NCBI RefSeq assembly: GCF_901000735.1
Contig: NC_081545.1
Coordinates: forward strand, 26,875,513 to 26,939,512
DNA: 64,000 bases
Direction of reading: 5' to 3'
Source: Corylus avellana
Taxonomy: Eukaryota; Streptophyta; Magnoliopsida; Fagales; Betulaceae
Shown here: one piece after another, positions 11,801 to 25,100 of the stretch
Numbering within the stretch: the stretch's first letter is position 1
How the letters are laid out: every line of letters starts with the position of its first letter
Program-made: the position numbers and the translations under genes
The notes under the pieces: generated by a model
What the model was told of the DNA's origin: nothing
Databases searched by the model: none
What the model saw: the letters and a program-made list of their open reading frames with translations, nothing else

Positions 11801-14800
11801 GTGGAGAACAACCAAAACAGAATGGTTCCACCTACTGAAAACTAAGAGGGGGATGCTGCCTACTACTAAAATCCTCAGTTCATGTCAGCCACTGAAACCT
11901 ACACCCATGATCATAATTATACTAGTCACTTTTGGAGGTAGTCCATCATAATTATATTGGGTCTTGAAGCCCCTTTCTTTTCTTGCTATATAAACTTAAT
12001 GCTTCCCTTTCTTTTGTAGCTGAGGATTATATAAGTTAGATCAAATTACTATTCAATATATTAAAAATGCATGTGTGCATCTATTTGTGCATCTACTCCT
12101 GCACAGGAATGGGTTGGTGAGCCTAGTGATAGGAGACTATCTAGCTTGGTTTGGAGAGCATTTGTTGGGTTAAAGATTTTTTGTTGTTGAATGCTACGGC
12201 CTTAATGCCACCCTCTCTCTTTGAGAGGCAAACATTTTCCCGGGCAACTTTAGCTCCCACAATCAAAGATAAGATCGAATGGAATGAAACACACGTAGTG
12301 GTCATTATAGCAGTTCCTTCTAATCCTAGAAAACAGCCCGAAAAACCTGGGGCAAAAATACGATAAGTAGATACATAGTTTTGATTTGCTTAGTACTTTA
12401 AAGTAAGCTAAATTGCCAATAAACTCACTTTTTAGCATAGAAAGCTAAGTTTTATCAGGTCTTTTCTCTGTTCCTTTCTTATTTATCCACTAGTAATGGG
12501 CCATAAAACCAATCAATTTATAAACATCTGTCTTTGGGCCTTTGAGCTCGTGTTGTTGCATCATTTAGACATGCAGTTCTATTCTGTGCTGTTATTAAAT
12601 TTGTACTACTTTTATCTCAGAACTAAAGGAGCTTGACTTGACTGGAAATTTGCTTTCAGAATGGAAGGTATATTCTTCAAAACACTGATTAAATAACCAT
12701 TTTGTCCTAGCTAAGGTCAAATTTGATCATTTACACACAAAAAAGGGTTAAATTTGAGTGCGTAGAGCTTTCTAGATTGACCCAATTTGTCATTGCATAT
12801 TACAGTTTGTGTTACCAAGTAGTTTTGTTGTGCATGACTACGTTCTGATGCTTATTGCTACTTCTTCCATGTTTAATAAGTGCTACTTGAATTTGGTTTT
12901 GGACCTCATGTGGGGTATTATTTTGCTTATGATAAAATTCATTATTTGTTAATACCTGATTAGTGCCGAGTAACCATTTATCTCCTGTCTGGATGGATCT
13001 TTTCTTACAGGATCTTGGCACCATCTGTGATGAGTTACCATCCCTTGCAGCCCTGAATATATCTAATAACTTAATGTTACTTGAGATTTGTGAGCTGCCA
13101 CAGCTAAAAAGCATCCGCATTTTAGTTTTAAATAATACTGGCATAAATTGGAAGCAGGTTCCCTTCTTTCCCTACCTTTTTAGTACTCTTTTCTTCCCAT
13201 GATGTGCTATATGTTGTCTCGTTGACTATGGCAGATTGAAATACTTAAAGATTCACTACCAGCAATTGAAGAGCTTCATCTGATAGGGAATACTATAAGC
13301 ACAATACTGGTACATTATTTTCCCTTCTATGTGTTATATGTTGTCTCACTTATTGAAAACAAAATGTGTTATATGTTGTCTCGTTGAATGTGCTCAAAAT
13401 TCTAGGCTTCAACAGGATTTCCATGCCATATTTTGGACACTATTAAATTATTGTACTTGTCACTGTCTATGATAAATGTTTCTGCGTTGGGTTATGATTT
13501 TGAAGGATACTGAAGAATGGTACACACTGAATGTAGTTGCAAAAAAAGATAGAATATGACGAATAAGAAATGTTACAAAAGGAAATACAAATCATGATGC
13601 ATACTTTATAGTTAGACTTACAGTATGTGGAATCAAAAGAAACATAAAATACAATACAATACAATATAGCTATGTGTATTCTCTGTGAAATCTGAAGCTA
13701 AGACAGTTTCACATTTGTTTGCATCTTACACTTTATCAATCTTGAAAATTTTCACCAAGAACCTTTTTTTTTTTTAAGAATAATAATTTTATTGAAATAA
13801 AAGGGCAAAGTCCTCGTACACAAAAAGTATACAAGAGAGACATAGAGAATTCTCCTCTTGCGCGAATCTCTAAAGCCATTTACCAAGACAAGCTTTATTG
13901 AACTACATAATATTTTTAACACCCTAAAGGAAAATGTTTTCCCTCACTTGCAAGGAATCTATACATGACTGAAGAGAAGGAGAACTAGTTTGTGATGCAT
14001 GGAATGTTTAGTTAATCACATCTTAACTCTTTTGGTTTTGTTGCTTTTGTAGTCGTATAATAGGGGTGGGTATTAAGGGATTCTATAAAATGTCTAATGT
14101 TGTGTGATAGTGTTGATTTTCTCTCTCTGATCAGGATTCCTAGCTTATTCCTCTTTTTATTTGTATGCTTATATATCCAGATTTTGTTTTGTTAACATTA
14201 AGAAACGGGGAGAATGCAATTGCATAGCTTGGCATGAATATGATCAAGATTGCCACCTTTAATCACCTCCAGTAACTGCAGAAGCATCTCTCATAAAGTG
14301 ATTATGAATCCTGTAGTCACCTGAAGATACAATGGCAGATTTTTTTCAACCTTTCTGTATTTTTTCTCTTGAAAAAAGAAAAGCTTTTAATTGTAGATAA
14401 GATATTTCAAATTTAATGGCTGTGAAACTTAGAAAGGTTCTGATACATCAGAGATTAACAACCCTTCCAAGTTGTCAAAATTAGCTTTAAATCTATAATT
14501 TCCTAAACTTCAGTAAGCTAACTTATGCATTCTATGTTGGTTTATGCCATACCGCCTCTTATAGTAACTTTTTTTTTTTTTTTGTCATTTTTGTGTTCAA
14601 CTTTTTTATTTCTCGATGATTGCTTTATGTTTTCACTTAACTTCTTGAACAATCTAACACTACGGCCCTGTTTCAATTTCCATTTTGTTTTGCAGCCTAC
14701 ATCGTCCTTTGTAGTTCGGGGGTTTGATTCTCTGCGGCTTCTGAATTTGGATGATAATTGTATAGCTGAATGGGATGAAATCTTGAAGCTTTCTCAGTTA

Positions 14801-17800
14801 AGAAGGTAGAGCAAAGTTTGTATTCTCCTATCAGGACTATATACCATCTAAATTTCTGCTGAGTTACCATATTTTCGTGGGAATTGTTACAATGTGGAGC
14901 AGCTTGGAGCAGCTTTATTTGAACAAGAACAATTTGAATCGCATCTACTATCCTAATAAAAATAGAATGCCTGAATTTCTCGGTGGTAATGAATTACAGA
15001 AAGAAAGTCCTATGCCATTTGAAAATTTGTGTTGCCTTCTTCTGGGTAATAAATTTAACTTGTATGCACATTGTTCCTACTTTATTTTTGCTGTTGTGTT
15101 AGTGTTTTTGTTTTGTTGACTGACTGATTCCATGCTTCAGGAGGTAACAATATTGAAGATCTGACCTCTGTTGACTCGTTAAATACATTCCCTAAGTTGG
15201 TGGTAAGATTATGTTATGTGAATCACTATTCTAGTAAATATGGCTAAAATCGGATTAGGTGCGTTTGACATGCTGCCATGCTGCACTTTAAAATCTGTGA
15301 CTGTTTTAATCCAGTTATGGATGCACAAATGGTAGACCTCACATATTTTAGTTCTCAGCTGGGCCTTTCTAGTTTCTTGTTCTATATGCTCCAGGTCTTC
15401 TAACTGCCGAATTTAGCTATTAGATTCTACTAATTACTGGAAATTTTTAATTTAGCACCATAACCAAAAGCAAAATTGCAATTCTTCCTTCCCTTCTTTC
15501 CTTTCTTCTTTCTCACTGCATACTTATCTTGATTTTTTTTTTTTTTTTTTTGAAGTAACTTATCTTGATTCTTGAAGCTTGGTGCATAGAGAAAAGTTGT
15601 AATTTGACATGGTTCAGTGAATATCATTTTCTTTGGGATAATCTACTAGAAAGATCTTTTTGTATAATGATTATATTAGTTTTCATAATTAAATAAATCG
15701 TAGAAACGGTTTATCATATAAGTTTTTGTAATTTGACATGGTTCAGTGGATATCATATAAGTTTTGGGAAACGAAGTCCCTATGCAAGGCCAACTGAACT
15801 AATCCTAGGTGTGATTTTAACTTATACATTCAATTTCAGAACTGCTGCTTGCAAAAGACGAGATGCTTTCATCTCATTTAATATCCACTTTGGAGGAGAT
15901 GAAGTCTTTATTTTTCAAATACATTATATCTTTGGACAGCTGCTTTTGTTTCTCCTTTGGTGATTAGTTACCATGATTTTCTTGTTCTTTTTGCCCCTAT
16001 TAACTAGGTGGCTTCTCTTGTATACATCTTATGCACCTAACCGTGCCTTATGCTTTTAATGATATCTCGATTAACATGAAAGAGTATTTGGAAAGTTAAG
16101 GTGCCATCGAAAGTGACTTTCTTTGTGTGGACGGTGGCTATAGGGAAAATATTAACCTTGGATAATTTACGCAAGAGGAATATTATGGTGATTGAATGGT
16201 GTTGTATGTGTAAGCATGGTGGAGAGTCGATCGACCATTTATTCCTACATTGTGAGGTGGCAATAGAGATGTGCAGTTTACTTCAGCTTTTTGGTGTTGA
16301 TTGGGTTTTGCCTCGTAGGGTGAGCGAGTGTTTGGGAAGTTGGAGAGGACAACTAGGCAATTGTCTTGCTTTGCACATATGGCGGATGGTTCCATTGTGT
16401 GTAATGTGGTGTATTTGGAGAGAGTGGAATACTTGAAGTTTTGATGACTACGAGAGAGGATTGATCCATTCGAACAAGTTGGTGTTACAAATGCTGTATT
16501 CGTGGAGAGTGGCTTGGCCTACTCCAACTATTTCTAATTTTTCTAAATTTCTAGATTTATGCTCTTCGTTCTCTTCGAATTAAGGGTCTCTTATATACTT
16601 CCTGTGTACATGGGTTGCGCCCTTCTGAGCGTTGTTTCAATATACATTATTTATCAAAAAAAAAAAAAAATGATATTTCAATTACTTATCAAAAAAATAA
16701 TCATGTATTTTGATTCTACTGCTATCTTTACATAAGGTTCTCACCAAAATGATTTTAAGTTCAAATTTGATTGGAGATATATATGTATTTTAATTCTGTC
16801 TTTGTATTCAAAATATGGATCTCAGTTTTGGGGGCATAATTTTGAAGTGCTTCCTTTTTCCACCTCCATCTCTTTAAGAAATGGGGGTTCTTGCTGGCTT
16901 AGGGACTTGAGCATGAAACAACTGTGGAGTCATTTTACTAAGTGTCATGATATGAATAGATTTAGCTTGTCATTCAGCTTTATTATTACTTGCAACTTTT
17001 TAGTTGTGTCTGTGTGTGCAATGACTAAGCATATAAAGAGTCATTTTTACTGAGTGTTGGGATATGAATCAAATGCTGGGCATATTTAATCTCTTATTGG
17101 TAACTCGAAACTAGGTCTTAAGGTGATTTGAAGGACCAAATGATTTGCTAAAATTAAACTGATGCTGATTATAATCAACTCCAAAATAAATTATAGTCCT
17201 AATGATTTACTTCAAAATCCACCCACCCACCCACCCCTCAGCAAGAGTGGTTGAGCTCCTTTCTGATCACTACTTTTGTTTCTGATTTTTTTATTACTAT
17301 TACATTTTTTTTAGGATATCAGGCTTTCTGAGAATCCAGTGGCTGATCCTGGAAGAGGTGGTATTCCAAGATTTGTTTTGGTTGCACGCTTAGCAAAAGT
17401 TGAAATACTAAATGGAAGTGAGGTAAACTGTGGAAGTTTTATGCTGTCAACATTTGCTTTCATTTCAAGGTTAAAGTGAATCTGATTACTCGTCTAATTC
17501 ACTTTTCAGGTAAGCCCTCGCGAGAGGAAGGATTCTGAGATTCGGTATGTTCTTCCCGACCAGTCCTTCAGCTTATCTTTTCTACATTATAGGCATGCAT
17601 ATACATAGGCAATCATTCTCACTATTGCATTCCTGCATATTTGTAACAGGTGCTCCCTCTGTTATTGTTTTGGGCTTTAGGGTCTTTGAATGTCTGCTGC
17701 TTTTATTTTTAGAAATAATTGCTTCTTGGAGAACCTGTTGTCTACACCTAGTCACATAGAGTTCACTTAAGGGTTTGCGACCAGAGCTCAAGTTGCATGC

Positions 17801-20418
17801 GGTTTTTCTCTTTCTTTTGTTTTTTTTTTTTTTCAAACACTTTCACTTTCATTGAGCTTAGTGTAATACAGTTAGTGGAAGAAAATGAATTGCTTTATGA
17901 TTATAAGTTCCACTACTTTTAAGAGGAAAACATTACTTTTAAGAGGAAGACATTATAACAGTTCTAATTTTTGCCATCTGGAATGATGATTGTTAAAGTC
18001 ATTTAAGTTCTGGTTCCTTAAGCATTGTTACAGAGTCAGGAAGGGAACAACTTTTTGCATTCTAAGCTGGAAGGGATTTTATCTTCGTTTTTTTTGGGTA
18101 ACCTTGTTATGTATTGATTTTGAAAAAATTTCTGAAGGGCCAGAATCCATTTTCACTTTAACAAGGTTACTTATTATGCTCTAATTGGCGTTCCATAAAG
18201 GGACATTCACATAATTCACAGTTCCAGAATTTTGGTATATTTGTGGTGAGAGAGGCAGAGATTTCATGGTATTCTAAGCTGTATGGCAGATCATTTATTC
18301 ACATATTAGATGATTTTGACTCATGATCTCTATTGCAGTTATGTTCGGTTAATTATGTCAAAGTTGCAAGACAATCCTGAAGAAATCAAATTGCTGCATC
18401 CCAGGTAAATTTACTCCAGTTAAGTGTTTGGCCAGTTAAGCTTCGCAGCAAAACTTTGCATGGTTTTGATACGAGCAGGGTTGTAGATAAGTACGGTTTA
18501 CTTGAATTTTTTTTTTTTTTTTTTCTCTCGTGTCCTAAGATATAAGCTTGGGATTGAGCTTAAGATCACTTTGTTTTGCAACAGTGTCATGGCTTTCATT
18601 TTGAGTTTAGTTGTGTGTAGAATAGTAAACTCACTGCTTAAGGATGTAGTGGGAGTCCTGGATTTCACACATGTTTCATCAGCTTGTTTGAACTTTTACA
18701 CATATATAGATGGTTTGTATTTTATCAGATGTTAGGGTATTATTAGCATCTTTTAAGCAAGGTACTAGCCTTTAGTTTATGCACAGTGGCAAGAACTTTT
18801 GTTTTAGAAATCTTAACTTATTGTCATAAATGAATAATAAAGTAATTTAGAGGGTTAGGAGAAGAGCAGTCAGTTGCCATGTCTTATTTGTAATGTGCTT
18901 TTCTTCACCGGTAGGAAAAATAATAAAGGGGGTGAGTTGAAAGTAATCCTTCATCTATTAGATTTTTTTTTTCTTTAAATAAAAATGTAATGTGTGTAAG
19001 TATTTAGAAATCTATGAAGCTGTATTTAGAAGAAAGTATCTAGAAAATGTAATGGGCGGAAGTATTTTGTTCGTATTTCATTTCTTTTTCCAAGCCAAAC
19101 CTTTCTTAGAAAGAACTCACTCAGTTACTTATTAAATCTCCAATCTCTCTTGATGCCAAAAAAAATTTATCTGTCTAGGTCGATCATAGGTTTGGCTTGA
19201 CTGTGGGACCCATCGCCATGGAGACCTCCATGGCCTCTCCATTCATGGCCATGGGGGCTGACCAGCCATAGAGGTGTGAGTTTTTTTGTTTTTTTGTTTT
19301 TATCTAAGGGATTTAATTGTATTTTCACAACCAGTCTATTATCTATTTGATGGAAAGTCTAATGGAGGTGAGAGGTAGGTCTCGATTTACAAATGTCTAA
19401 AGCATAGGTTTAAACATCATCAAATTTGAGACTGAAGTCTCAAAGTAAAAAAGCGATATAGTGCATAGGAATTGTTGCACAGAAGTAAATTCCAGGGAAG
19501 CGTGACCTTATGGGCATCACATTTTGATATGATTTTGCTTGGGCTTATAGATCTGATTTCTGTTTTGACATTTGGATTCCATCGGTGAACTTATGAACCT
19601 AAAATTACAGGTTTGCTGAGCTTAAAAAATCTCATGGGATTGAGGATGAAAAGCCATTGGTTGGAGCAACAGGCCCACAAAAAATGGCTTCAGGACTCTT
19701 GTGTATGAATCTTACATTCTGTTGTCAATTTCTCTTTTGCATTTACATCATCTATAATCAATCATTATAAACATTTTTGCAGCTATCACTTTGAAATGTG
19801 TGGGGCCATCTATTGGTGAGAAGCCCCCATTGACAAAGAAATTGCCAGCAACCACTACAGTTATATTCCCAACCTTTTCTCTAGAATTCTGTCTGGTTTG
19901 ATGAATTTTAAGATCACTTACTAACTTTCATTTTTTTAGGTTGGTAAGCTAAAGATTCTTTGTGAAAGCTTTTTCAAGCTGAAGTCTATCAAGCCGAAAT
20001 TGTTTCTGCAAGAAGAGGTTTGATTTTTCCTTCACTTAGTTTATGAATGTTGATGATAATAAGATCCCCATAAGTTGCAGTTGTTGCGAAGTCACACAGT
20101 TGGAATATGATTCTTAGAAGTTACTCTAATATGTTGAAAATTGACATTTTCAAAATGTCAATATCATGCCTAAGGTGGTTCCCCTGGTGCTTCAAAAGCA
20201 TGTGAACAAAGAAATTTGACTAGATTAATTATTCAGTACCCTAGAGGAACGTTCTGGGGAGGGGTTACACCTGCAATTAATATCTCTTTCTAATAAGTTA
20301 TTTGTCCCTGAATTTTCAGGGTTCTCCTTTACCAATGTTGCTCGAGGATGAAATGGATTCTTTGATGGACCTCGGAATTGGAAATGAGACAACCATTCTT
20401 GTAGACGAAGAGAGTTGA
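8868..20418 (+). CDS. TFCE: Tubulin-folding cofactor E (PFIFFERLING type)
   Basis: Cofactor E binds alpha-tubulin and, with cofactors C and D, releases folded alpha/beta-tubulin dimers in the cytosol. Fifteen coding exons: 8868-9180, 11252-11422, 12621-12667, 13011-13157, 13235-13309, 14696-14805, 14903-15045, 15141-15202, 17315-17422, 17510-17544, 18339-18404, 19611-19702, 19783-19859, 19940-20017, 20320-20418. The protein has 540 residues, close to the Arabidopsis homologue. An N-terminal CAP-Gly domain (about residues 12-80) has VGVDWDS and KHDGSVNG. Leucine-rich repeats cover about 155-370 ([35 protein letters not shown]). A ubiquitin-like domain is C-terminal from about 457 (ITLKCVGPS to VDEES). 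The open frame extends upstream of 8868 but has no earlier ATG. Exon 13 has a weak donor (gttata). Confidence 0.95.
9216..10098. repeat. Diverged internal repeats in TFCE intron 1
   Basis: A block running from a 'gctgaga' motif through 'aatgagag' to 'ttggtttaag' occurs at about 9216-9313, again at about 9355-9482 (with an extra internal segment), and more weakly at about 10003-10098. Copy spacing is irregular, so this looks like old local duplication. Confidence 0.5.
9525..9938 (+). mobile_element. Possible degraded TRIM or short LTR element
   Basis: Two related direct repeats of about 90 bp lie about 310 bp apart (about 9525-9612 and 9842-9938). Both run from an 'attggttt/actgattt' motif through 'gcttatatacaca' to 'gatacttagaatc.taa'. 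The interval carries no coding sequence. The direct-repeat layout fits a miniature LTR element, but no convincing primer-binding site was found. Confidence 0.4.
10482..10663. mobile_element. 182-bp MITE with perfect 9-bp TSD
   Basis: Long terminal inverted repeats run through GTGTTACTCTTGTGTCCCTC at the left and GTGTTACTTTTGTGTCCCTC (reverse) at the right. The element is flanked by identical CCAAACATA at 10473-10481 and 10664-10672. The 9-bp duplication suggests a Mutator-type mover. It lies in TFCE intron 1. Confidence 0.85.
13767..13870 (-). mobile_element. LINE 3' end, antisense, in TFCE intron 5
   Basis: A T-run followed by 'aataataattttattgaaataaaagggc' and 'gtacacaaaaagtatac' is the mirror of a plant LINE 3' UTR plus poly(A) tail. 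No open reading frame is present. Confidence 0.5.
15522..15570 (-). mobile_element. Tail-only retroposon insertion, 13-bp TSD
   Basis: ACTTATCTTGATT occurs at 15522-15534 and again at 15558-15570. Only a T-run and a few bases (GAAGTA) lie between the copies. Read on the minus strand this is a near-bare poly(A) tail with a target-site duplication. It lies in TFCE intron 8. Confidence 0.6.
16074..16670 (+). mobile_element. 5'-truncated LINE with TSD in TFCE intron 8
   Basis: The open frame encodes the zinc-binding C-terminal segment of L1-type reverse transcriptases ([20 protein letters not shown], then [19 protein letters not shown]). It is followed by a LINE 3' UTR and a TTATC(A)n tail. Flanking direct repeats TGATATCTCGATTA (16060-16073) and TGATATTTCAATTA (16671-16684) match at 12 of 14 positions, so this is a complete, old, 5'-truncated insertion in sense orientation. 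Confidence 0.85.
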
Positions 20419-21580
20419 CAGAACTAAATCCAAAAGTTTTTGAAGAAGCACTATTTCAAAATTATGATTCCTCGACAAATAATGTGTGATTTTGTGCAAT
20501 TTCTCTGCATGTGATGAATTATGTTTGTTCTTGACATTTTATTTGTCCTTTTCCTAAATGTTCTGATTATGTAATTGAGAATTTAGATCCTCATTATAGG
20601 TTCTTTGTGCAGCAGATCTACTTAACCAGGCAGAAAACTGATTTAGATCTCTGCAGAAATTGGTATTGTGGTGTTCTATTGTTATCGTCAAAATTACGAG
20701 TGTCGCCCCCGCCCACCCCGGCAGACGGGGTCACCGGACAGCTGTTGACAGTGATCAGAAAGAAGTGACATTTTGAGTTTGAATTTAACTGTGTATTGGT
20801 ATGTGGACCATTATGAACAGTTATAAGCCTTGGTTTGGAAAATGATCAATGAGTAGATGCAGGGCAGATTCACAAACACAGACTACACAGTTGCTTACGC
20901 AAACACTTGCCTGTCTTGAAGATCAGCCTGGTCAAATAGTATGTCACCCAACAAATAAGTTTCCCTTAGAATTATTGTTATTGATCACTAAAAGGCACAT
21001 ATTTCAAGATTGGCATATGTTGGATCAATCTCCGATGTCGATTAACATCGGTCGGGCTATTGATATGAGTGGCATTGCTTAAAATCATATGAAAACATTT
21101 TTCTTTAAATTTTTTTTGCTTCTTTTGATAATTATACAGTAATGTGAATAGGCTGCTTAATTTTTACGTAAGTTATACGATTTTCAGTTTAAAGAAAAAT
21201 AATTATGCATGCTTTCTAGTTTATTTAGTCGCCACAAACTCGTGGGAATCCCCAAAAGTCATATCTAACAACTTCAATTTTTAGGTTATTGAGGTTTCCA
21301 TTTTTATTTGTTGGCTGTTTACATGTGAAGAGTCTTCAGAGTCTTTGATTGTTGCTCCTCTTTGGTGCAGCAGCAAGAGATCTAAAATAAAAGCAATTCT
21401 CTTTCCTTGTGCTTTTTGTGATTTGTTCGAGTGAGATTGGCTATTATTTAAAAATTAAGCAGTTAAAGCCCTGTAAATTTTCAATAGATTTCAATGTCTC
21501 CCCAAACAAATGGCGGTGAACGATTCTGACCTCGTAAAACATGCTCACCCTTTTGTGGATCTGGCTTGCACGCACTTTTA
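20419..21580. other. Spacer 3' of TFCE
   Basis: This holds the 3' UTR of TFCE and AT-rich spacer. A short GC-rich patch (about 20702-20745) stands out in base composition. I see no supported gene. Confidence 0.5.
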
Positions 21581-21990
21581 TTCGTCAGTGTCATAGAGTA
21601 CCCATGACCATCTTCTAACAGATATTCATTCCCAAATTTTGAGCCTTCCAATTTCCAAAGAGAGATAATGGCAGCTTTCCCAAAAAACTATTGTTGGAGA
21701 TATCAATGATTTGACAATTAGGGTAGTTATAATCATGAATTTGTTTACTGCAAATTAAAAACCTTTAGGCTTGAAAGATCTCTCAACCAAGAGCAAAATA
21801 TATCTTTGGATTGTTTTGCCAATAAAGTCGAAGGACCTCTAGCATCGTACACTTGGGCCAATGATCTTGGAAAACCACCACTGAGATTTAATTGCAATAA
21901 TTGGTTTCCTTCTAAGTTTGTTGAATGCTTCCCGACAACTACAGAGACCCTAGCAAAAGCCAAGTAGCGAGCTTTTCATAATTCAAAACA
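21580..21990 (-). pseudogene. LRR receptor-like protein (RLP) relic
   Basis: Minus-strand translation gives LEGNQLLQLNLSGGFPRSLA, then in another frame CQIIDISNNSFLGKLPLSLF and GNWKA, then GYSMTLTNK. This order is characteristic of the C-terminal LRRs and island region of plant receptor-like proteins. Frames change and stops intervene, so it is a broken fragment between two convergent genes. Confidence 0.7.
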
Positions 21991-22125
21991 TTAAATACTA
22001 CATTCTAGCAAAAAGTAAAGTCGGAAGTTCCATTATCAGTCAGAGACCTAAACAAACTAGCAAATACTCAGATACCTAATACAATGATCACCATCCAAAC
22101 TCAATGCAGCACTGCATTAAAATTT

Positions 22126-25100
22126 TCAACGAGGTGCTCCATACATTTGGGTAGAGTCATACTGAGGATAACCGGGCTGAGGCGACAAAGTTTTCCCATA
22201 AGCTGCCGGAGCAGTTGCTGGCACACCTCCATAGCCACCTGGTTGTGGGACAGATTGATCGTAACTTTGTTGAGTTGGTGCTGGTTGAGCGTATCCTGGC
22301 TGCCCACTTGGTGGTGCACTATAGGCTGCTGCTGCAGGACCACCACTGTAAGCAGGATCTTGAGACCCTTGGTAATAAGCTGCATTGTTAGCAGCTGACT
22401 GCTCGGCGTAACCTTGTTGCGAAGTTGCATAAGGCCCGTAACCCCCAGCAGGACCCACTTGTGCATAGCCCGGTACCTGCTGTGCACCAGGCTGAGTGTA
22501 ACCTGGCTGCGCTCCTTGCTGTGGATAAGCGGGGCCAGATGCAGGTGGTGGTTGACTATACCCGTCAGCAGCTGGGGCAGAACCATACGGAGCATATGGT
22601 TGCTGCATCTGAGCACCAGATGGATACTGGTAAGGCTGTTGAGGTGGTGCATTCGGGCCGTATGATTGGGCAGGTGCAGAACCTTGATAAGGCATGTCCC
22701 CTGGTTGAGTAGCCCTGGGATGGCCATAAGATTGTGGCAGACCCTGTGAAGGCATGCCATATGATTGTGGCTTACCATACTGCTGTTGTGCAGCATAGCC
22801 TGGTTGAGTGCCTACTTGTTGGTAAACCTGCTGAGAACTTCCATGTCCTCCATAGGGATGCTGTGCAGGACCATGACTTTCATATTTCTGTTCATCATAT
22901 CCATGTCCATAGCTCTGCTGAGGTGCTGCCTGAGAAAAAGCAGCCGAATGTCCATAATCTGAACCCTGTGGCTGTCCATAATTGTAATTCACCTGTGATT
23001 GGACTGAGCCCATAGCAGCGGCAGGGGAAGGGCCAGTAGCATGTGAAGGAATGGGAGTAGAATGTTGGGCAGATGCTGGGTTATCAGAAAAATGGCCTCC
23101 TTGTCCACCATAGTAATCATAACCACCAGCATGTTGGGGTGGACCATGCATGCTTGGAGGCCTTTGCTCCCAACCAGCACCATAGCTGCTTCTTGGAGCC
23201 ATTTGTTGAGGATAACTCCCATATGCTGGAGGTGGATAATGTGAATTATGAGATGGATATGATCCCCGATGCTGATAATCATATGGTGTAGGACGAGGAC
23301 CCCACTGAGGTGGACCAGTAGATCCACGGGGCCGATAAGCCTGCTGGTTAAAACCACCAGAGAAAGATGAAGGCCTCACAGGCTATTCCAAGCAAAAGCA
23401 TAAAGAAAAAAGTTAGTAAGAACAGAAACGGTTCTGTTCACAGTTAAATTAAGAACAGTTATAAGGTAAAGCGGAATGAAAGTTGCTACTTGAGCTTGAT
23501 AACCACATCTCCTATGCAAAACATTGGAGGGGCCCCAGGTCATCATTTTGTTTTAATGAGAACAGATATATGGAACACATGATACTTGGGCAAAATATAA
23601 GAGCTGACATCACAACAAAGTAAAAAGATAGTTATGCTATGAGTTGTAATGCCTACTTATGCTGCAGAGTTGCTACAGCAACGTTATAAAAGTAGGTATC
23701 ATAACAAGCAGGAGAAGCACGTAGGAGATGTATATCCAAATAGAAAGAAATGGAACATAAGTGATACAATATGCCATCAACAAGATACAACACATGAAAG
23801 AATATGTATCGGATAAGATTTTCCTATGCAATCTAATCCATGTCATGTATAAAGAAAGAATATACAACATACTTTAAATCTTTCTAAAGAAAATAACAGA
23901 AACTAATTTGTTGTCAAAACTATCATTTCCTAACCATGAAGGGGGAACTTGCATCTATCCCAGCTAATCCTAAACATGTATAAACAATGCCATGCATAAA
24001 CAACATACAACATGCTTCAAAACTTTCTTAAAAAAACAAAGAAACTAATTTGTTGCCACAACTATCATTTCCAACCACATGAAGGGGGGGCAAAACCAAA
24101 AAAAAATTATCCTCCCTGGTGGAATATATTTCTCAACTTCCATCTATCCCCAATTAAACCTGACCATACCATCCATCAATCACACCAATCAGTCCATCAA
24201 CATTTTTACTCATCAATGAAACATTCATTTACAAGGCCAGTACATTTCTATGAATATGAGACCCTTTATGATTTGTGGATACAGTAGTTGGTCTGGTTCA
24301 TTGTCTAAAAAGCAATACCATGCTCCATTTCTTCAAAACATGCAAAAATGCATACATCAATAGCCATACCCGCTTGGTCCTGAAAAGGGACCATCATGCT
24401 TCTAAATAAGTATCCAGCAACAATGACCTAAAACAAACTTCCATGCTTTGGATGTTTCATTCTCTTCCTCATTTCATCTCATTATTTAATTCAATCACCA
24501 TTTTTAGTTTAACGGAAATTAAATTGCTAGTAGTCCAACATATAGATGTACATGCTAAAACCAAAGTATAAATACATTTACCTTAATCTGGAGAGTGACT
24601 GAGGACGATACCATGGCCATGGTTTATTGGGATTTGAACGTCCATAGAAGTTTATAAGAAGAAAGAAAAAAAAAAAAAAAAGTGGTTTTTACGGGGGGAA
24701 AAAAAACTATTATCAGGTATACCCATACATATGCAAGTGCATTGCCAACAAAAATGTCATATTAGACTTTTTAAAGTTTTAAGTGCTCTGGGATGCTTTC
24801 AATTGTCAATTCAACAAAATTGTAAAACAGAAGCAGGTGCAATAGACTTTCTTGTGCTAAGGTAACTCTAGAAGTACATTAAAGTGCATATATGTATTTA
24901 CGGAAAATAAAGTCTGATTTCAACTACAAAAATGAAGAAAAAAAATAGCACCATTCCAGAGTGCTATAAAAATAAAAACATTAGAAAAACAAGCTACCGA
25001 TATAAAATGATGAAACTGATACAAAATACCAACAATTTCGATGACAATTAGATGAAATGGTCTCAAACTTGATACTAAATAGCAACCAAGATTATAATTT

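Noticed and set aside
22084..23291. Plus-strand open frames opposite the KH-protein tail exon, and the second minus-strand frames at 22101 and 22989
   Set aside because: They are shadows of the low-complexity Q/Y/P/G exon; they contain no domain and have skewed composition.
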